From Proteus faecis (lineage in GTDB: Bacteria; Pseudomonadota; Gammaproteobacteria; Enterobacterales; Enterobacteriaceae), in assembly GCF_003144395.1 (NCBI RefSeq), contig NZ_PENZ01000051.1, positions 62,001-126,000 of the forward strand: a stretch of 64,000 bases of DNA, read 5' to 3'. The notes beneath the pieces are model-generated. The model ran no database searches. It was not told where the DNA came from and saw only the letters and a program-made list of their open reading frames with translations. The position numbers and the translations under genes were made by a program. This document shows, piece by piece, positions 8,739 through 18,880 of this stretch (position 1 is its first letter; each line of letters opens with the position of its first letter).

Positions 8739-9185
8739 TTATTTTTTACCTTTAGCCAGTGGTAAATTCTCACCACTCCAGCCTGAAAGACCATCTTTTA
8801 AAATAAAGACTTTTTCAAAACCGAGTTTAATTAGGCTTTCTGCCGGTTTTGCACCTTCAATACCTGATGGTGACACAACAATAACTGGCTGTGATTTATA
8901 TTTCTCCAGCTCAGCAATATTATTATTTTTGATTTCAGAAGGCGTTAAATTGATAGAATCAATGATGTGTCCTTTACGGAACTCATCACGGCTACGGATA
9001 TCAACACACACCGCATTCTCTTTGTTTATCAAAGAAATCGCTTCTGTACGGGAAATATTTTTCGTCTTAGAAAAAAGCCCTTTAAAGGTCAATACAATGA
9101 CCGCCACCAGCAACGCGACCCAAATAAAGCTTAACAGGGTGTGCCGGTTGAAAAATTGCATTACTTCTTGCAGCATAGGATGCAA
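8739..9185 (-). CDS. yibN: membrane-anchored rhodanese-like protein YibN
   Basis: 148 residues. One N-terminal membrane helix (about residues 18-35, [17 protein letters not shown]) is followed by a rhodanese domain (about 45-145) closely matching E. coli YibN (for example [19 protein letters not shown] and [12 protein letters not shown]). The position where active rhodaneses carry the persulfide cysteine reads [11 protein letters not shown], so the domain lacks that Cys and probably does not transfer sulfur in the standard way. Start: the ATG at 9185 or the one three codons later. It is first in the leftward yibN-secB-gpsA-cysE run. Confidence 0.9.
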   Translation of the reverse strand: MHPMLQEVMQFFNRHTLLSFIWVALLVAVIVLTFKGLFSKTKNISRTEAISLINKENAVCVDIRSRDEFRKGHIIDSINLTPSEIKNNNIAELEKYKSQPVIVVSPSGIEGAKPAESLIKLGFEKVFILKDGLSGWSGENLPLAKGKK

Positions 9186-9535
9186 TCACTCTCGTTGGTT
9201 AAAAATAGTATCAAAGAGCCAAAGTATACCTTTGTCATGGCGCAATTACAGCCTATTCCTGCTTTTCTCTTTCTATTTTTGCGGAAAGTTTCTCAACAAT
9301 CATTTTTTTTATTGACGGATTTATGTACCATTAGTGCCGGTTCCGTGAAAAATGATGAATTGAAAAGGCCTTACCTTTTTACTCTACAGGATCCCTCTTC
9401 AGGCAAGCTATTAATAAATCAACATCCCTAATAGTGGCTACTTACGTATAAAATCGCCCATATTACGTAAGATTTATACCTGTCTGAGATACAACAACTA
9501 TCTGTTATTTATTTAAAAGTATTGAGAACACGAGC
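9186..9535. other. divergent intergenic region yibN / rimO
   Basis: About 350 bases with no convincing gene. It must hold the leftward promoter for yibN-secB and the rightward one for rimO. Reading frames here are extensions antisense to yibN and have no family resemblance. GAGAACACGAGC precedes the rimO ATG. No palindromic operator stands out. Confidence 0.6.
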
Positions 9536-10864
9536 ATGTCGCAAACAAATCAAGTGCCTAAAATTGGATTCGTTTCATTAGGTTGTCCTAAAAATTTAGT
9601 GGACTCTGAGCGTATCCTAACCGAACTGCGTACAGAAGGTTATCAAGTTGTTCCTACCTATAATGATGCTGATTTAGTCATCGTCAATACCTGTGGGTTT
9701 ATTGACAGCGCAGTACAAGAATCGCTAGAAGCGATTGGTGAAGCACTCGATGAAAACGGTAAAGTTATTGTCACTGGTTGTTTAGGTGCAAAAGAGAACC
9801 AAATCCGTGAAGTGCACCCTAAAGTACTCGAGATCACAGGGCCTCATAGTTATGAACAAGTTTTATCTCATATTCATCACTATGTGCCCAAACCTGATCA
9901 CAACCCTTTTCTCAGCCTTGTTCCTGAACAGGGTGTAAAATTAACGCCTCGTCATTATGCGTATTTAAAAATTTCTGAAGGCTGTAATCACCGTTGTACT
10001 TTCTGCATTATCCCATCAATGCGAGGCGATTTAGATAGCCGTCCAATCGGTGAAGTTTTAAGTGAAGCGAAAAGATTGGTTAATGCGGGCGTAAAAGAGT
10101 TACTGGTTATCTCTCAAGATACCTCAGCTTATGGTGTTGATACTAAACATCAAACAGGCTTTTGGGATGGAATGCCTGTCAAAACCAGTATGGTTAGTTT
10201 ATGTGAACAACTGGCAAAATTAGGTATTTGGGTTCGCTTACATTATGTTTATCCATATCCACATGTTGATGATGTCATTCCTTTAATGGCTGAAGGTAAA
10301 ATTTTGCCTTATTTGGATATTCCATTACAGCATGCCAGCCCTAAGATTTTAAAACTAATGAAACGCCCAGGTTCCGTTGAACGTACATTAGAGCGCGTAA
10401 AACGCTGGCGTGAAATTTGCCCAGAATTAACTTTACGTTCTACCTTTATTGTCGGTTTTCCGGGTGAAACAGAAGAAGATTTCCAAATGTTATTGGATTT
10501 CCTCACCGAAGCGCGTTTAGATCGCGTAGGTTGCTTTAAATACAGCCCTGTAGAGGGTGCAAAAGCAAATGAACTGGCAGATCAAGTGCCTGAAGAAGTG
10601 AAAGAAGAACGCTATCATCGCTTTATGCAATTACAGCAACAAATTTCGACTGAACGCCTGCAAGAGAAAATTGGCAAAGTGTTGCTTGTTATGATTGATG
10701 AAGTTGATGAAGAGGGGGCGATTGGTCGTAGTATGGCTGATGCACCTGAAATTGATGGTGCGGTTTATCTCAATGAGCAATTTGATGTAGAACCGGGGCA
10801 AATTGTTCGTGTTCTTATTGAGCATGCAGACGAATATGACCTTTGGGGTACTATCGTCGAATAA
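9536..10864 (+). CDS. rimO: ribosomal protein uS12 methylthiotransferase RimO
   Basis: 442 residues (E. coli 441). Radical-SAM enzyme that methylthiolates the aspartate at position 89 of ribosomal protein S12. The N-terminal UPF0004 domain starts [18 protein letters not shown], with further auxiliary-cluster cysteines in NTCGFID and TGCLGAKE. The radical-SAM motif CNHRCTFC lies at about residues 151-158. A TRAM domain occupies about 375-440. In E. coli rimO is elsewhere; here it takes the place of gpmM between yibN and envC. A stem (GACAGCG / CGCTGTC) follows the stop, with a T-run only about a dozen bases later, so termination there is uncertain. Confidence 0.96.
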   Translation: MSQTNQVPKIGFVSLGCPKNLVDSERILTELRTEGYQVVPTYNDADLVIVNTCGFIDSAVQESLEAIGEALDENGKVIVTGCLGAKENQIREVHPKVLEITGPHSYEQVLSHIHHYVPKPDHNPFLSLVPEQGVKLTPRHYAYLKISEGCNHRCTFCIIPSMRGDLDSRPIGEVLSEAKRLVNAGVKELLVISQDTSAYGVDTKHQTGFWDGMPVKTSMVSLCEQLAKLGIWVRLHYVYPYPHVDDVIPLMAEGKILPYLDIPLQHASPKILKLMKRPGSVERTLERVKRWREICPELTLRSTFIVGFPGETEEDFQMLLDFLTEARLDRVGCFKYSPVEGAKANELADQVPEEVKEERYHRFMQLQQQISTERLQEKIGKVLLVMIDEVDEEGAIGRSMADAPEIDGAVYLNEQFDVEPGQIVRVLIEHADEYDLWGTIVE

Positions 10865-11079
10865 TCTCACTCGTGGACAGCGTGATATTCTATTGCGCTG
10901 TCACACAGAATACCTCTTTTTTCCTCTCTCCGATTATTATTGCTTTATAATCTCTTATTAATTGAATAGATTACCTGTTAGGTATTATCTGAAATTTTGG
11001 CTTTATTTCGTGTTAGCTGGTCAGTTGTTTTATGGCATGGAATAATCTTACAAACTGTTATGAAAGGTACGTTGGTCAG

Positions 11080-12372
11080 ATGGCAAAGAAAATGGATCTT
11101 CAAAAAAAAACACATCCGTCTTATCGTGTATTTTCTTTACCGTTAATCACGTTGCTCATTAGCACCTCTCTGTTTTCTGCATCCCCTGTTTTCGCTAACA
11201 CATTAACGGATAACCGCAATCAGCTAAAAGATCTGCAAACCACGATTGCAGAAAAAGAAAAACAGGTTCAAGAACAACAAAAACAACGTACCGCCCTTCT
11301 TAATCAATTAAAAACACAAGAAACCCAAATTTCTAATGCGGGTCGCTCGGTGCATGAAACCCAAAACCGCTTACAAACATTAGGTAAAGAGATAAAAACC
11401 ATTACCGCAAATATTGCACGCTTACAAAAACAGTATCAGTCTCAACAAGAATTATTAGCTCGCCAAATGGATGCGGCTTACCGCCAAGGTAAACATCAAG
11501 GTATAGAGCTTCTATTTCGTGGTGAAGAAGGTCAGCGTGAAGAGCGTATCTTAGCGTATTACAGCTATATTAATGATGCACGCAAAGAAACAATGGCAGA
11601 GCTTGCTCAAACCTCAAAAGAACTTGAGGCAGAAAAAGCCACACAACAAGCAAAACAGAATGAACAAAAACAGGTTCTCACCAAACAACAGCAAGAAAAA
11701 CAAAAACTTGATAATGCCTTAGCCGCTCGACAAAAAACGCTGACTCAACTTGAATCAACCTTAAAAGCGGATCAGAAAAACTTAGCGACTATGCGAGCTA
11801 ATGAAGCGCGATTAAGAAATAAAATTGCTCAAGCAGAGCGAGAAGCCAAAGCTCGTGCAGAACGTGAAGCCCGAGAAGCAGCACGCATTGCAGCCAAACA
11901 ACGAGAAGCGCAACAGCGCGGTTCAACCTATAAACCAACAGCCGAAGAGCAATCATTGATGTCACGTACCGGTGGATTAGGAAAACCCGCTGGGCAAGCA
12001 ATTTGGCCTATCAGAGGCTCTTTATTACACCGTTTTGGTGAATCAATTTCTGGCTCTGGTGAATTACGTTGGAAAGGTATTGTCATACCAGCTGCACAAG
12101 GCACAGAAGTAAAAGCTATTGCTGATGGGCGAGTGTTATTAGCCGATTGGCTTCAAGGCTATGGTTTAGTGGTTGTGGTTGAACACGGTAAAGGTGATAT
12201 GAGCCTTTACGGTTATAACCAAAGTGCTTTAGTGAATGTTGGTCAACAGGTTAAAGCAGGCCAGCCTATTGCTTTAGTTGGTAACAGTGGTGGGCAAGAG
12301 CGTTCAGCACTCTATTTTGAAATCAGACGTCAAGGAAAAGCAGTGAACCCTGTTCCTTGGCTTGGGAGGTAG
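11080..12372 (+). CDS. envC: murein hydrolase activator EnvC
   Basis: Periplasmic activator of the amidases AmiA and AmiB at the division septum. I place the start at the ATG at 11080 (430 residues), 11 bases after GAAAGG, because the ATG at 11032 has no ribosome site and would add 16 residues absent in E. coli EnvC (419). A signal peptide ends about ...SASPVFA. A long coiled coil (about residues 40-270, rich in Gln, Lys, Glu and Arg) is followed by a degenerate LytM/M23 domain with GVVVVEHGKGDMSLYGYN-like sequence and ending NPVPWLGR. As in EnvC generally, the LytM domain lacks the full zinc-ligand set and is regulatory. yibQ follows 2 bases later. Confidence 0.95.
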   Translation: MAKKMDLQKKTHPSYRVFSLPLITLLISTSLFSASPVFANTLTDNRNQLKDLQTTIAEKEKQVQEQQKQRTALLNQLKTQETQISNAGRSVHETQNRLQTLGKEIKTITANIARLQKQYQSQQELLARQMDAAYRQGKHQGIELLFRGEEGQREERILAYYSYINDARKETMAELAQTSKELEAEKATQQAKQNEQKQVLTKQQQEKQKLDNALAARQKTLTQLESTLKADQKNLATMRANEARLRNKIAQAEREAKARAEREAREAARIAAKQREAQQRGSTYKPTAEEQSLMSRTGGLGKPAGQAIWPIRGSLLHRFGESISGSGELRWKGIVIPAAQGTEVKAIADGRVLLADWLQGYGLVVVVEHGKGDMSLYGYNQSALVNVGQQVKAGQPIALVGNSGGQERSALYFEIRRQGKAVNPVPWLGR

Positions 12373-12374
12373 GC

Positions 12375-13340
12375 TTGAAATTACTTGGCACATTACAACG
12401 CAAGCGTCCGGTTTTACTTAGTTTAATGTTGCTAAGTCTGGTTGTAAGTACGCCTGCATTTGCAGCCAAATTAGCCATTGTGATTGATGACTTTGGTTAT
12501 CGAAAAAAAGAAGATAACCAAATTTTACAACTTCCTACTGCGGTTTCTATCGCTATTTTGCCTGATTCTCCTCATGGAAAAGAAATCGCGACAAAAGCAC
12601 ATTCACAAGGGCGTGAAATTCTGATCCATATGCCAATGGCTCCCATTAGCAAACAACCTTTAGAGCGCGATACTCTAAAACCGTCCATGGATCAGGCTGA
12701 AATTAATCGCATTATTCAACATGCGATCAATAATGTGCCTTACGCTGTCGGTATGAATAACCATATGGGTAGTGCTATGACATCAGATAGGCAAGCAATG
12801 GATAGAGTCATTAAAGCGCTTAATCACTCAAACCTCTATTTTTTAGATAGTGTGACCATTGGTAATACACAAGCCGCTATTGCTGCCAAAGCCGCCGGTG
12901 TTCCCTCTTTGCGTCGCCATGTTTTTCTCGATAACGTACAAACAGAAGCAGAAACAAGACAACAACTCGCTCGCGCGATTGCTTTAGCGCGCAAAAATGG
13001 CGTAGCAATTGCTATCGGCCATCCTCATCCCTCGACTGTTAGAGCATTACAGCAACAGTTACCTTTATTACCTGCTGATATTCAACTGGTTGCACCAAGT
13101 ACGCTATTAAAGCCACAGACAGAAAAACCAATACAACCTGAACCACCTAAAGTTGTCCCACCCACAGAACAACCGAAAGAGCCAAAACCTGCATCTTGGT
13201 TAAAACCCGCGCAAAAAGCGATTATTTCGATGAAAAAAAGTACACTGATTAATACGTTATCCAATGGATTTAGTTCATCAGAAAAAAAGAAAATACCGAA
13301 TACGCCAACTCCGAACGAAATCGGTGAAGTTGAAAAATAA
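12375..13340 (+). CDS. yibQ: divergent polysaccharide deacetylase family protein YibQ
   Basis: 321 residues from a TTG start at 12375, chosen because GGGAGG ends 5 bases before it and the signal peptide (RPVLLSLMLLSLVVSTPAFA) follows at the right distance; a TTG at 12357 lies inside envC and lacks a site. The mature protein carries AKLAIVIDDFGYR, LIHMPMAP, GMNNHMGSAMT and AIGHPHPST, the metal and catalytic segments of the divergent NodB-like deacetylase family. The C-terminal third is a Pro/Lys-rich low-complexity tail. Its cell-envelope substrate is not established. It forms an operon with envC (2-base gap), as in E. coli. Confidence 0.92.
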   Translation: MKLLGTLQRKRPVLLSLMLLSLVVSTPAFAAKLAIVIDDFGYRKKEDNQILQLPTAVSIAILPDSPHGKEIATKAHSQGREILIHMPMAPISKQPLERDTLKPSMDQAEINRIIQHAINNVPYAVGMNNHMGSAMTSDRQAMDRVIKALNHSNLYFLDSVTIGNTQAAIAAKAAGVPSLRRHVFLDNVQTEAETRQQLARAIALARKNGVAIAIGHPHPSTVRALQQQLPLLPADIQLVAPSTLLKPQTEKPIQPEPPKVVPPTEQPKEPKPASWLKPAQKAIISMKKSTLINTLSNGFSSSEKKKIPNTPTPNEIGEVEK

Positions 13341-13356
13341 CGTATAAAAACACAAT

Positions 13357-13384
13357 AAAAAAGAGCCTTAAAAGGCTCTTTTTT
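13357..13384. terminator. bidirectional intrinsic terminator between yibQ and tdh
   Basis: AAAAAAGAGCCTT, a short loop, then AAGGCTCTTTTTT: a near-perfect hairpin with A and T runs on both sides, between convergent yibQ and tdh. Confidence 0.9.
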
Positions 13385-13401
13385 AGCTTAATAATCACAT
13401 A

Positions 13402-14427
13402 TCACTGCCAATCTAAAATCACTTTACCTGATTGACCTGAACGCATGATATCAAAGCCTTTTTGGAATTCATCAATAGAAAATTGATGTGTAATAATAGG
13501 CGAGAGATCAAGGCCAGACTGGATAAGAGCTGCCATTTTATACCATGTTTCAAACATCTCACGGCCATAGATACCTTTAATAAACAGTCCCTTAAAGATA
13601 ACTTGTCCCCAATCAATTGCCATATCAGAAGGTGGAATACCCAACAGCGCAATACGACCGCCATGATTCATGGTGTTAAGCATGGTACGAAATGCAGGAG
13701 GTGCCCCCGACATTTCTAGACCGACATCAAAACCTTCAGTCATACCTAACTCTTTCATCACATCAATTAAGTTTTCTTTGCTGACATTGACGGCTCGGGT
13801 AACCCCCATTTTTTTCGCAAGTTCAAGACGATATTCATTAACATCAGTGATCACCACATGACGAGCACCAACATGCTTACAAATTGCAGCCGCCATGATC
13901 CCAATAGGGCCTGCGCCGGAAACCAGCACATCTTCCCCCACTAAATCAAAAGATAATGCGGTATGTACAGCATTGCCAAATGGATCAAAAATAGCCGCTA
14001 ATTCATCAGGAATATTGTCTGGAATTTTAAATGCATTAAAGGCAGGGATAACCAAATATTCAGCAAAACAGCCTGGGCGGTTTACACCCACACCAATAGT
14101 ATTACGACATAAATGCGTACGACCACCGCGACAATTACGACAATGGCCACAAGTGATATGCCCTTCACCCGAGACACGATCACCAATATTAAAGCCTTTA
14201 ACTTCTTGCCCTATCGCCACAATTTCACCGATATATTCATGACCGACAACCATAGGAACAGGAATTGTTTTTTGTGACCATTCATCCCAGTTATAAATAT
14301 GAACATCAGTGCCACAAATTGCTGTTTTGCGAATTTTGATCATCACATCGTTATGACCAAGCTCAGGCACTGGAACATCGGTCATCCAGATACCTTCTTG
14401 TGCTTTTAATTTTGACAATGCTTTCAT
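13402..14427 (-). CDS. tdh: L-threonine 3-dehydrogenase
   Basis: 341 residues, equal to E. coli Tdh. Zinc-dependent medium-chain dehydrogenase that oxidises threonine to 2-amino-3-ketobutyrate with NAD+. The catalytic-zinc region [13 protein letters not shown] is at about residue 37, the structural-zinc cysteines in [15 protein letters not shown] at about 93-107, and the NAD site [11 protein letters not shown] at about 168. The gene lies 9 bases downstream of kbl, and together they convert threonine to glycine and acetyl-CoA. In E. coli the operon is controlled by Lrp; no such site was identified here. Confidence 0.97.
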   Translation of the reverse strand: MKALSKLKAQEGIWMTDVPVPELGHNDVMIKIRKTAICGTDVHIYNWDEWSQKTIPVPMVVGHEYIGEIVAIGQEVKGFNIGDRVSGEGHITCGHCRNCRGGRTHLCRNTIGVGVNRPGCFAEYLVIPAFNAFKIPDNIPDELAAIFDPFGNAVHTALSFDLVGEDVLVSGAGPIGIMAAAICKHVGARHVVITDVNEYRLELAKKMGVTRAVNVSKENLIDVMKELGMTEGFDVGLEMSGAPPAFRTMLNTMNHGGRIALLGIPPSDMAIDWGQVIFKGLFIKGIYGREMFETWYKMAALIQSGLDLSPIITHQFSIDEFQKGFDIMRSGQSGKVILDWQ

Positions 14428-14436
14428 AGAGTAACC

Positions 14437-15636
14437 TTATGCAATCACATTAAGTTCTTTGCCAATTTTGATAAATGCCGCCACTGCACGCTCAATTTGT
14501 TCAGTAGTGTGTGCTGCTGACATTTGTGTACGAATACGTGCTTGCCCTTGAGGTACAACAGGATAGAAAAATCCTGTGACATAAATCCCTTCATCAAGTA
14601 AGCGTGTTGCAAATTCTTGGGCTAATTTAGCCTCTCCTAACATAACTGGAATAATGGCATGATCTGCGCCCGCCAATGTAAAACCCGCCACACTCATTTT
14701 TTCACGGAAAAGTGAAGCGTTACGCCATAAACGAGCACGAATTTCATCACCTGATTTCAGCATATCTAAAACAGCAATAGAGGCCGAAACAATCGCAGGC
14801 GCTAACGAGTTAGAGAATAAATAAGGGCGAGAACGTTGACGTAACCATTCAACCACTTCTTTACGGGCAGCAGTATAACCACCTGATGCACCACCTAATG
14901 CTTTACCTAACGTGCCCGTGATAATGTCAACTCTACCCATCACATCACAATATTCATGGGTTCCGCGACCTTGCGCTCCCACAAAACCCACGGCATGCGA
15001 ATCATCGACCATCACTAATGCACCGAATTCATCCGCTAAATCACAGATAGATTTTAGGTCGGCAATCACGCCATCCATTGAAAATACACCGTCAGTGGCG
15101 ATCATAATGTGGCGAGCATTATCTGCTTTAGCTTTTTCAAGTTGTGTGCGCAGTTCTGCCATATCGTTGTTCGCGTAGCGATAGCGTTTTGCTTTACATA
15201 AACGCACACCATCGATAATAGAAGCATGATTTAAGGCATCAGAAATAATGGCATCTTCAGGGCCCATTAATGTTTCAAATAATCCACCATTCGCATCAAA
15301 GCAAGATGAATACAGAATGGCATCTTCCATTCCTAAAAATTCAGCGATTTTATTTTCTAATATTTTATGTGAATCTTGTGTACCACAAATAAAACGCACA
15401 GAAGCCATACCAAATCCGTGGCTGTCCATACCTGCTTTTGCAGCTTCAATTAATTTTGGATGATTAGCCAAACCTAAATAGTTATTAGCACAAAAATTAA
15501 TAACATGGCTTCCGTCAGCAACAGCGATATCTGCATTTTGTGAAGAAGTGATGATGCGCTCATTTTTAAACAGGCCATCTTGACGAGTTTGTTCGAGTTG
15601 TTGATTAATTTGTTGATAGAAAGAGTGGCTAGACAT
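14437..15636 (-). CDS. kbl: 2-amino-3-ketobutyrate coenzyme A ligase
   Basis: 399 residues (E. coli 398). PLP-dependent alpha-oxoamine synthase family enzyme that cleaves 2-amino-3-ketobutyrate with CoA to glycine and acetyl-CoA. Visible family segments are [24 protein letters not shown] (PLP-contacting Asp and His) and the Schiff-base lysine in [16 protein letters not shown]. First gene of the leftward kbl-tdh operon; AGGAGAAAG precedes its ATG. The promoter lies in the 266-base divergent gap shared with hldD. Confidence 0.97.
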   Translation of the reverse strand: MSSHSFYQQINQQLEQTRQDGLFKNERIITSSQNADIAVADGSHVINFCANNYLGLANHPKLIEAAKAGMDSHGFGMASVRFICGTQDSHKILENKIAEFLGMEDAILYSSCFDANGGLFETLMGPEDAIISDALNHASIIDGVRLCKAKRYRYANNDMAELRTQLEKAKADNARHIMIATDGVFSMDGVIADLKSICDLADEFGALVMVDDSHAVGFVGAQGRGTHEYCDVMGRVDIITGTLGKALGGASGGYTAARKEVVEWLRQRSRPYLFSNSLAPAIVSASIAVLDMLKSGDEIRARLWRNASLFREKMSVAGFTLAGADHAIIPVMLGEAKLAQEFATRLLDEGIYVTGFFYPVVPQGQARIRTQMSAAHTTEQIERAVAAFIKIGKELNVIA

Positions 15637-15902
15637 ACTTTCTCCTGAACAGAGACAAAAAGAGACTATGGTTATAATTGATTTTAATACAATTACGCTG
15701 TTTCTTATTTTATGCCTTTATTCTATTAAAAACGACAAATGTAAATAAATAATGTTATTTGTGTAATTAAGATCACTAATACACACTGTGTTTTTCGAGA
15801 ATTTCAGCCTGTTATTCCGTGATGAATACTACCGTTAACGCTGTTCAGTGTTATTATAGACCCAGAGCTAATTTTTAGATTTTTATATGAAGGGGTAGCC
15901 AC

Positions 15903-16841
15903 ATGATTATCGTCACGGGCGGTGCAGGTTTTATCGGCAGCAATATTGTTAAAGCATTAAATGATGAAGGTTATACCGATATATTGGTTGTTGATAACCT
16001 TAAAGATGGCACCAAGTTCGTGAATTTGGTTGATTTGAATATCACTGATTACATGGATAAAGAAGATTTTATTGCAAGCGTTGTTGCAGGTGATGATTTC
16101 GGTGATATTGATGCCGTTTTCCATGAGGGTGCTTGCTCATCTACCACAGAATGGGATGGCAAATATATGATGGATAATAACTATCAATATTCTAAAGAGC
16201 TACTCCACTACTGTTTAGATCGCCAAATTCCTTTCTTATATGCCTCTTCAGCTGCTACTTATGGTGGTCGCACAGATAACTTTATTGAAGAGAGAAAATA
16301 CGAAGCACCTTTAAATGTCTACGGTTATTCAAAATTCTTATTCGATGAATATGTGCGTCAGATTTTACCTGAAGCAGAATCAATGATTTGTGGCTTCCGT
16401 TATTTTAATGTTTATGGCCCTCGTGAAGGACATAAAGGTGGCATGGCAAGTGTTGCATTCCATTTAAATAACCAAGTCAATGCAGGCCAGAATCCAAAAC
16501 TATTTGAAGGTAGCGAAACCTTCCAACGCGACTTTATTTATGTAGGTGATGTGGCTGCGGTTAATTTATGGTTCTGGCGCAATAATGTATCCGGTATTTT
16601 TAACTGTGGTACAGGCCGTGCTGAATCATTCCAAGCTGTTGCAGATGCCGTTATTGCTCATCATAAAGATAAAGATCTTTCTATCGAACATATCGAGTTC
16701 CCAGAAAAATTAAAAGGTCGTTATCAAGCTTTTACTCAAGCCGATCTGACAAATTTACGTAAAGCAGGTTATACCGCACCATTTAAAACGGTTGCCGAAG
16801 GTGTCGAGCTTTATATGCAATGGTTAAATCAAGGTAAGTAA
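15903..16841 (+). CDS. hldD: ADP-L-glycero-D-manno-heptose 6-epimerase
   Basis: 312 residues (E. coli 310). Converts ADP-D-glycero-D-manno-heptose to the L,D form, the heptose donor of LPS core. The NADP Rossmann motif [10 protein letters not shown] is at residues 5-14. [10 protein letters not shown] and YGYSKFLFD supply the catalytic Ser and the Tyr-x-x-x-Lys pair. It is preceded by GAAGGGG, a strong ribosome site 7 bases before the ATG. It opens a rightward hldD-waaF-waaC operon, the same order as E. coli and Klebsiella. Confidence 0.97.
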   Translation: MIIVTGGAGFIGSNIVKALNDEGYTDILVVDNLKDGTKFVNLVDLNITDYMDKEDFIASVVAGDDFGDIDAVFHEGACSSTTEWDGKYMMDNNYQYSKELLHYCLDRQIPFLYASSAATYGGRTDNFIEERKYEAPLNVYGYSKFLFDEYVRQILPEAESMICGFRYFNVYGPREGHKGGMASVAFHLNNQVNAGQNPKLFEGSETFQRDFIYVGDVAAVNLWFWRNNVSGIFNCGTGRAESFQAVADAVIAHHKDKDLSIEHIEFPEKLKGRYQAFTQADLTNLRKAGYTAPFKTVAEGVELYMQWLNQGK

Positions 16842-16850
16842 TCGCTGTTT

Positions 16851-17903
16851 ATGAAAATCTTTGTGGTAGGGCCTTCATGGGTCGGGGACATGATGATGTC
16901 CCAAAGTCTTTATCGTACATTGAAAGCATTACATCCTGCGGCAACGATTGATGTGATGGCACCAGCGTGGTGCCGTCCATTATTAGAAAAAATGCCGGAA
17001 GTTGATAACGCAATTCCAATGCCGTTAGGTCATGGAGCTTTAGCCATTGGTGAACGCCGTCGTTTAGGAAAACAACTAAGAGCGAATGGTTACACTCACG
17101 CTTATGTCTTACCTAACTCGTTTAAATCTGCCTTAGTCCCTTTCTTTGCAGATATTCCTAAGCGCACAGGCTGGCGTGGAGAGATGCGCTATGGATTATT
17201 AAATGATTTACGCCCTTTAGATAAAGACGCCTTCCCGCTGATGGTTGAGCGTTATGTGGCGCTGGCTTATGACAAACAGAAAGTCCAAAAAGCGACAGAT
17301 TTACCTCAGCCTTTGTTATGGCCTAAGTTATCAGTGACTGAAAATGATATCTCTACTACATTGACCCAATTTTCATTATCTACCCAACGCCCTGCAATTG
17401 GTTTTTGCCCCGGTGCTGAATTTGGTCCTGCAAAACGTTGGCCTCATTATCATTATGCTACGTTGGCACAGAAACTCATTACAAAACAAGGGTATCAAAT
17501 CTTCTTATTTGGCTCTCAAAAAGATAACGAAGCCGGTGAAGAGATAAAACAAGCTTTAACGCCAGAAGCCCGTGAAGCCTGTTTTAATCTTGCAGGTGAA
17601 ACCAGCCTTGAACAAGCGGTGAATTTGATTGCATCTTGTAAAGCTGTCGTCAGTAATGACTCTGGTTTAATGCATGTGGCGGCGGCATTAGAGCGCCCGT
17701 TAGTTGCCCTTTATGGCCCAAGTAGCCCTGACTTTACGCCACCCTTATCCCATAAAGCGCGCGTGATCCGTTTGATTACGGGCTATCACAAAATACGTAA
17801 AGGGGATGCAGAACAAGGCTATCACCAAAGCTTAATAGATATTCAGCCAGAGAAGGTTTTTGCTGAATTAGAAAATTTACTGTCAACGGAGCCATCAGCG
17901 TGA
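16851..17903 (+). CDS. waaF: ADP-heptose--LPS heptosyltransferase II
   Basis: 350 residues (E. coli 348). GT9 enzyme that adds the second inner-core heptose. The N-terminus KIFVVGPSWVGDMMMSQSLYRTL is diagnostic for WaaF, and the C-terminal donor site reads SNDSGLMHVAAALERP. It acts at the inner face of the cytoplasmic membrane on Hep-Kdo2-lipid A. The waaC start codon overlaps its stop (GTGA), so translation is coupled. Confidence 0.97.
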   Translation: MKIFVVGPSWVGDMMMSQSLYRTLKALHPAATIDVMAPAWCRPLLEKMPEVDNAIPMPLGHGALAIGERRRLGKQLRANGYTHAYVLPNSFKSALVPFFADIPKRTGWRGEMRYGLLNDLRPLDKDAFPLMVERYVALAYDKQKVQKATDLPQPLLWPKLSVTENDISTTLTQFSLSTQRPAIGFCPGAEFGPAKRWPHYHYATLAQKLITKQGYQIFLFGSQKDNEAGEEIKQALTPEAREACFNLAGETSLEQAVNLIASCKAVVSNDSGLMHVAAALERPLVALYGPSSPDFTPPLSHKARVIRLITGYHKIRKGDAEQGYHQSLIDIQPEKVFAELENLLSTEPSA

Positions 17904-18859
17904 AGCGGGTATTAATCGTTAAAACCTCTTCCATGGGCGATGTGTTACATACATTGCCCGCATTAACTGATGCAATCAATGCGTATCCTGATATTTGTTT
18001 TGATTGGGTAGTCGAAGAAGGTTTTGCACAGATCCCAAGCTGGCATCAAGCCGTTGATACCGTTATTCCAGTGGCAATACGTCGTTGGCGAAAAAACTGG
18101 TTTAGTGCACCTATTCGTGCTGAACGTACGCAATTTCGTCGCGCTATTCAAGCCCATCATTATGATGCTGTTATTGATGCGCAAGGTTTACTGAAAAGTG
18201 CATTTTTAGTGACTCGATACGCCAAAGGCACTAAACACGGCTATTCTCGTCAATGTGCCCGAGAGCCTTTAGCCAGTTTCTTTTACGATATTCGCCACGA
18301 TGTTAGTAGAAAAATGCATGCGGTTGAACGTATTCGCCAACTATTTGCCTTAAGCTTAAATTACCCCATTCCACAATCTCAAGGTGATTATGGGATTGCA
18401 CAGCATTTCCTCTCACTGCCATCCTTTGATAAACGCCCTTATTTAGTCTTTTTACACGCAACAACTCGTGATGAAAAACACTGGCCAGAATCCCATTGGC
18501 GAGAATTAATCGCCCTACTTGCTGATTCAGGGTTGCGCATTAAGTTACCTTGGGGTGCAGAGCATGAACATCAACGTGCCATTCGCTTAGCTGCAGATTT
18601 CGACTATGTTGATGTATTACCCAAAATGTCGCTAGCACAAGTAGCTCAGGTTATTGCAGGAGCGAAAAGTGTTGTATCTGTCGATACAGGGTTAAGCCAC
18701 TTAACTGCAGCGCTGGATAAACCCAATATCACCCTCTTTGGCCCTACCGATCCCGGTTTAATCGGCGGTTATGGTAAGGCTCAAATGTCAGTGAAAGCAG
18801 AAGGTGGGGATATTGGTGAGATAAAGCCACAGCAAATATTCGACCTTCTTGATATCTAG
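17900..18859 (+). CDS. waaC: ADP-heptose--LPS heptosyltransferase I
   Basis: 319 residues, the E. coli WaaC length. GT9 enzyme adding the first heptose to Kdo2-lipid A. N-terminus KRVLIVKTSSMGDVLHTLPAL carries the catalytic-base Asp of WaaC (SSMGD); the C-terminal donor site is SVDTGLSHLTAALDKP. Starts with GTG overlapping the waaF stop. The gene converges on the leftward GT9 gene at 18881 with only 21 bases between and no clear terminator. Confidence 0.97.
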   Translation: MKRVLIVKTSSMGDVLHTLPALTDAINAYPDICFDWVVEEGFAQIPSWHQAVDTVIPVAIRRWRKNWFSAPIRAERTQFRRAIQAHHYDAVIDAQGLLKSAFLVTRYAKGTKHGYSRQCAREPLASFFYDIRHDVSRKMHAVERIRQLFALSLNYPIPQSQGDYGIAQHFLSLPSFDKRPYLVFLHATTRDEKHWPESHWRELIALLADSGLRIKLPWGAEHEHQRAIRLAADFDYVDVLPKMSLAQVAQVIAGAKSVVSVDTGLSHLTAALDKPNITLFGPTDPGLIGGYGKAQMSVKAEGGDIGEIKPQQIFDLLDI

Positions 18860-18880
18860 TTTAATAAGCCTTAAAAGCGA

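Noticed and set aside
9141-9431. 96-codon frame overlapping yibN and the yibN/rimO gap
   Set aside because: No Shine-Dalgarno, no recognisable motif, mostly antisense to yibN.
10876-10902. Terminator after rimO
   Set aside because: The GACAGCG/CGCTGTC stem is real, but no T-run follows directly; only a later T-rich stretch, so I did not annotate it.
11032-11079. Upstream start for envC
   Set aside because: No ribosome site, and 16 extra residues not found in EnvC; the ATG at 11080 fits the signal peptide better.
13895-14242. 115-codon rightward frame inside tdh
   Set aside because: Antisense shadow of tdh; proline-rich nonsense translation.
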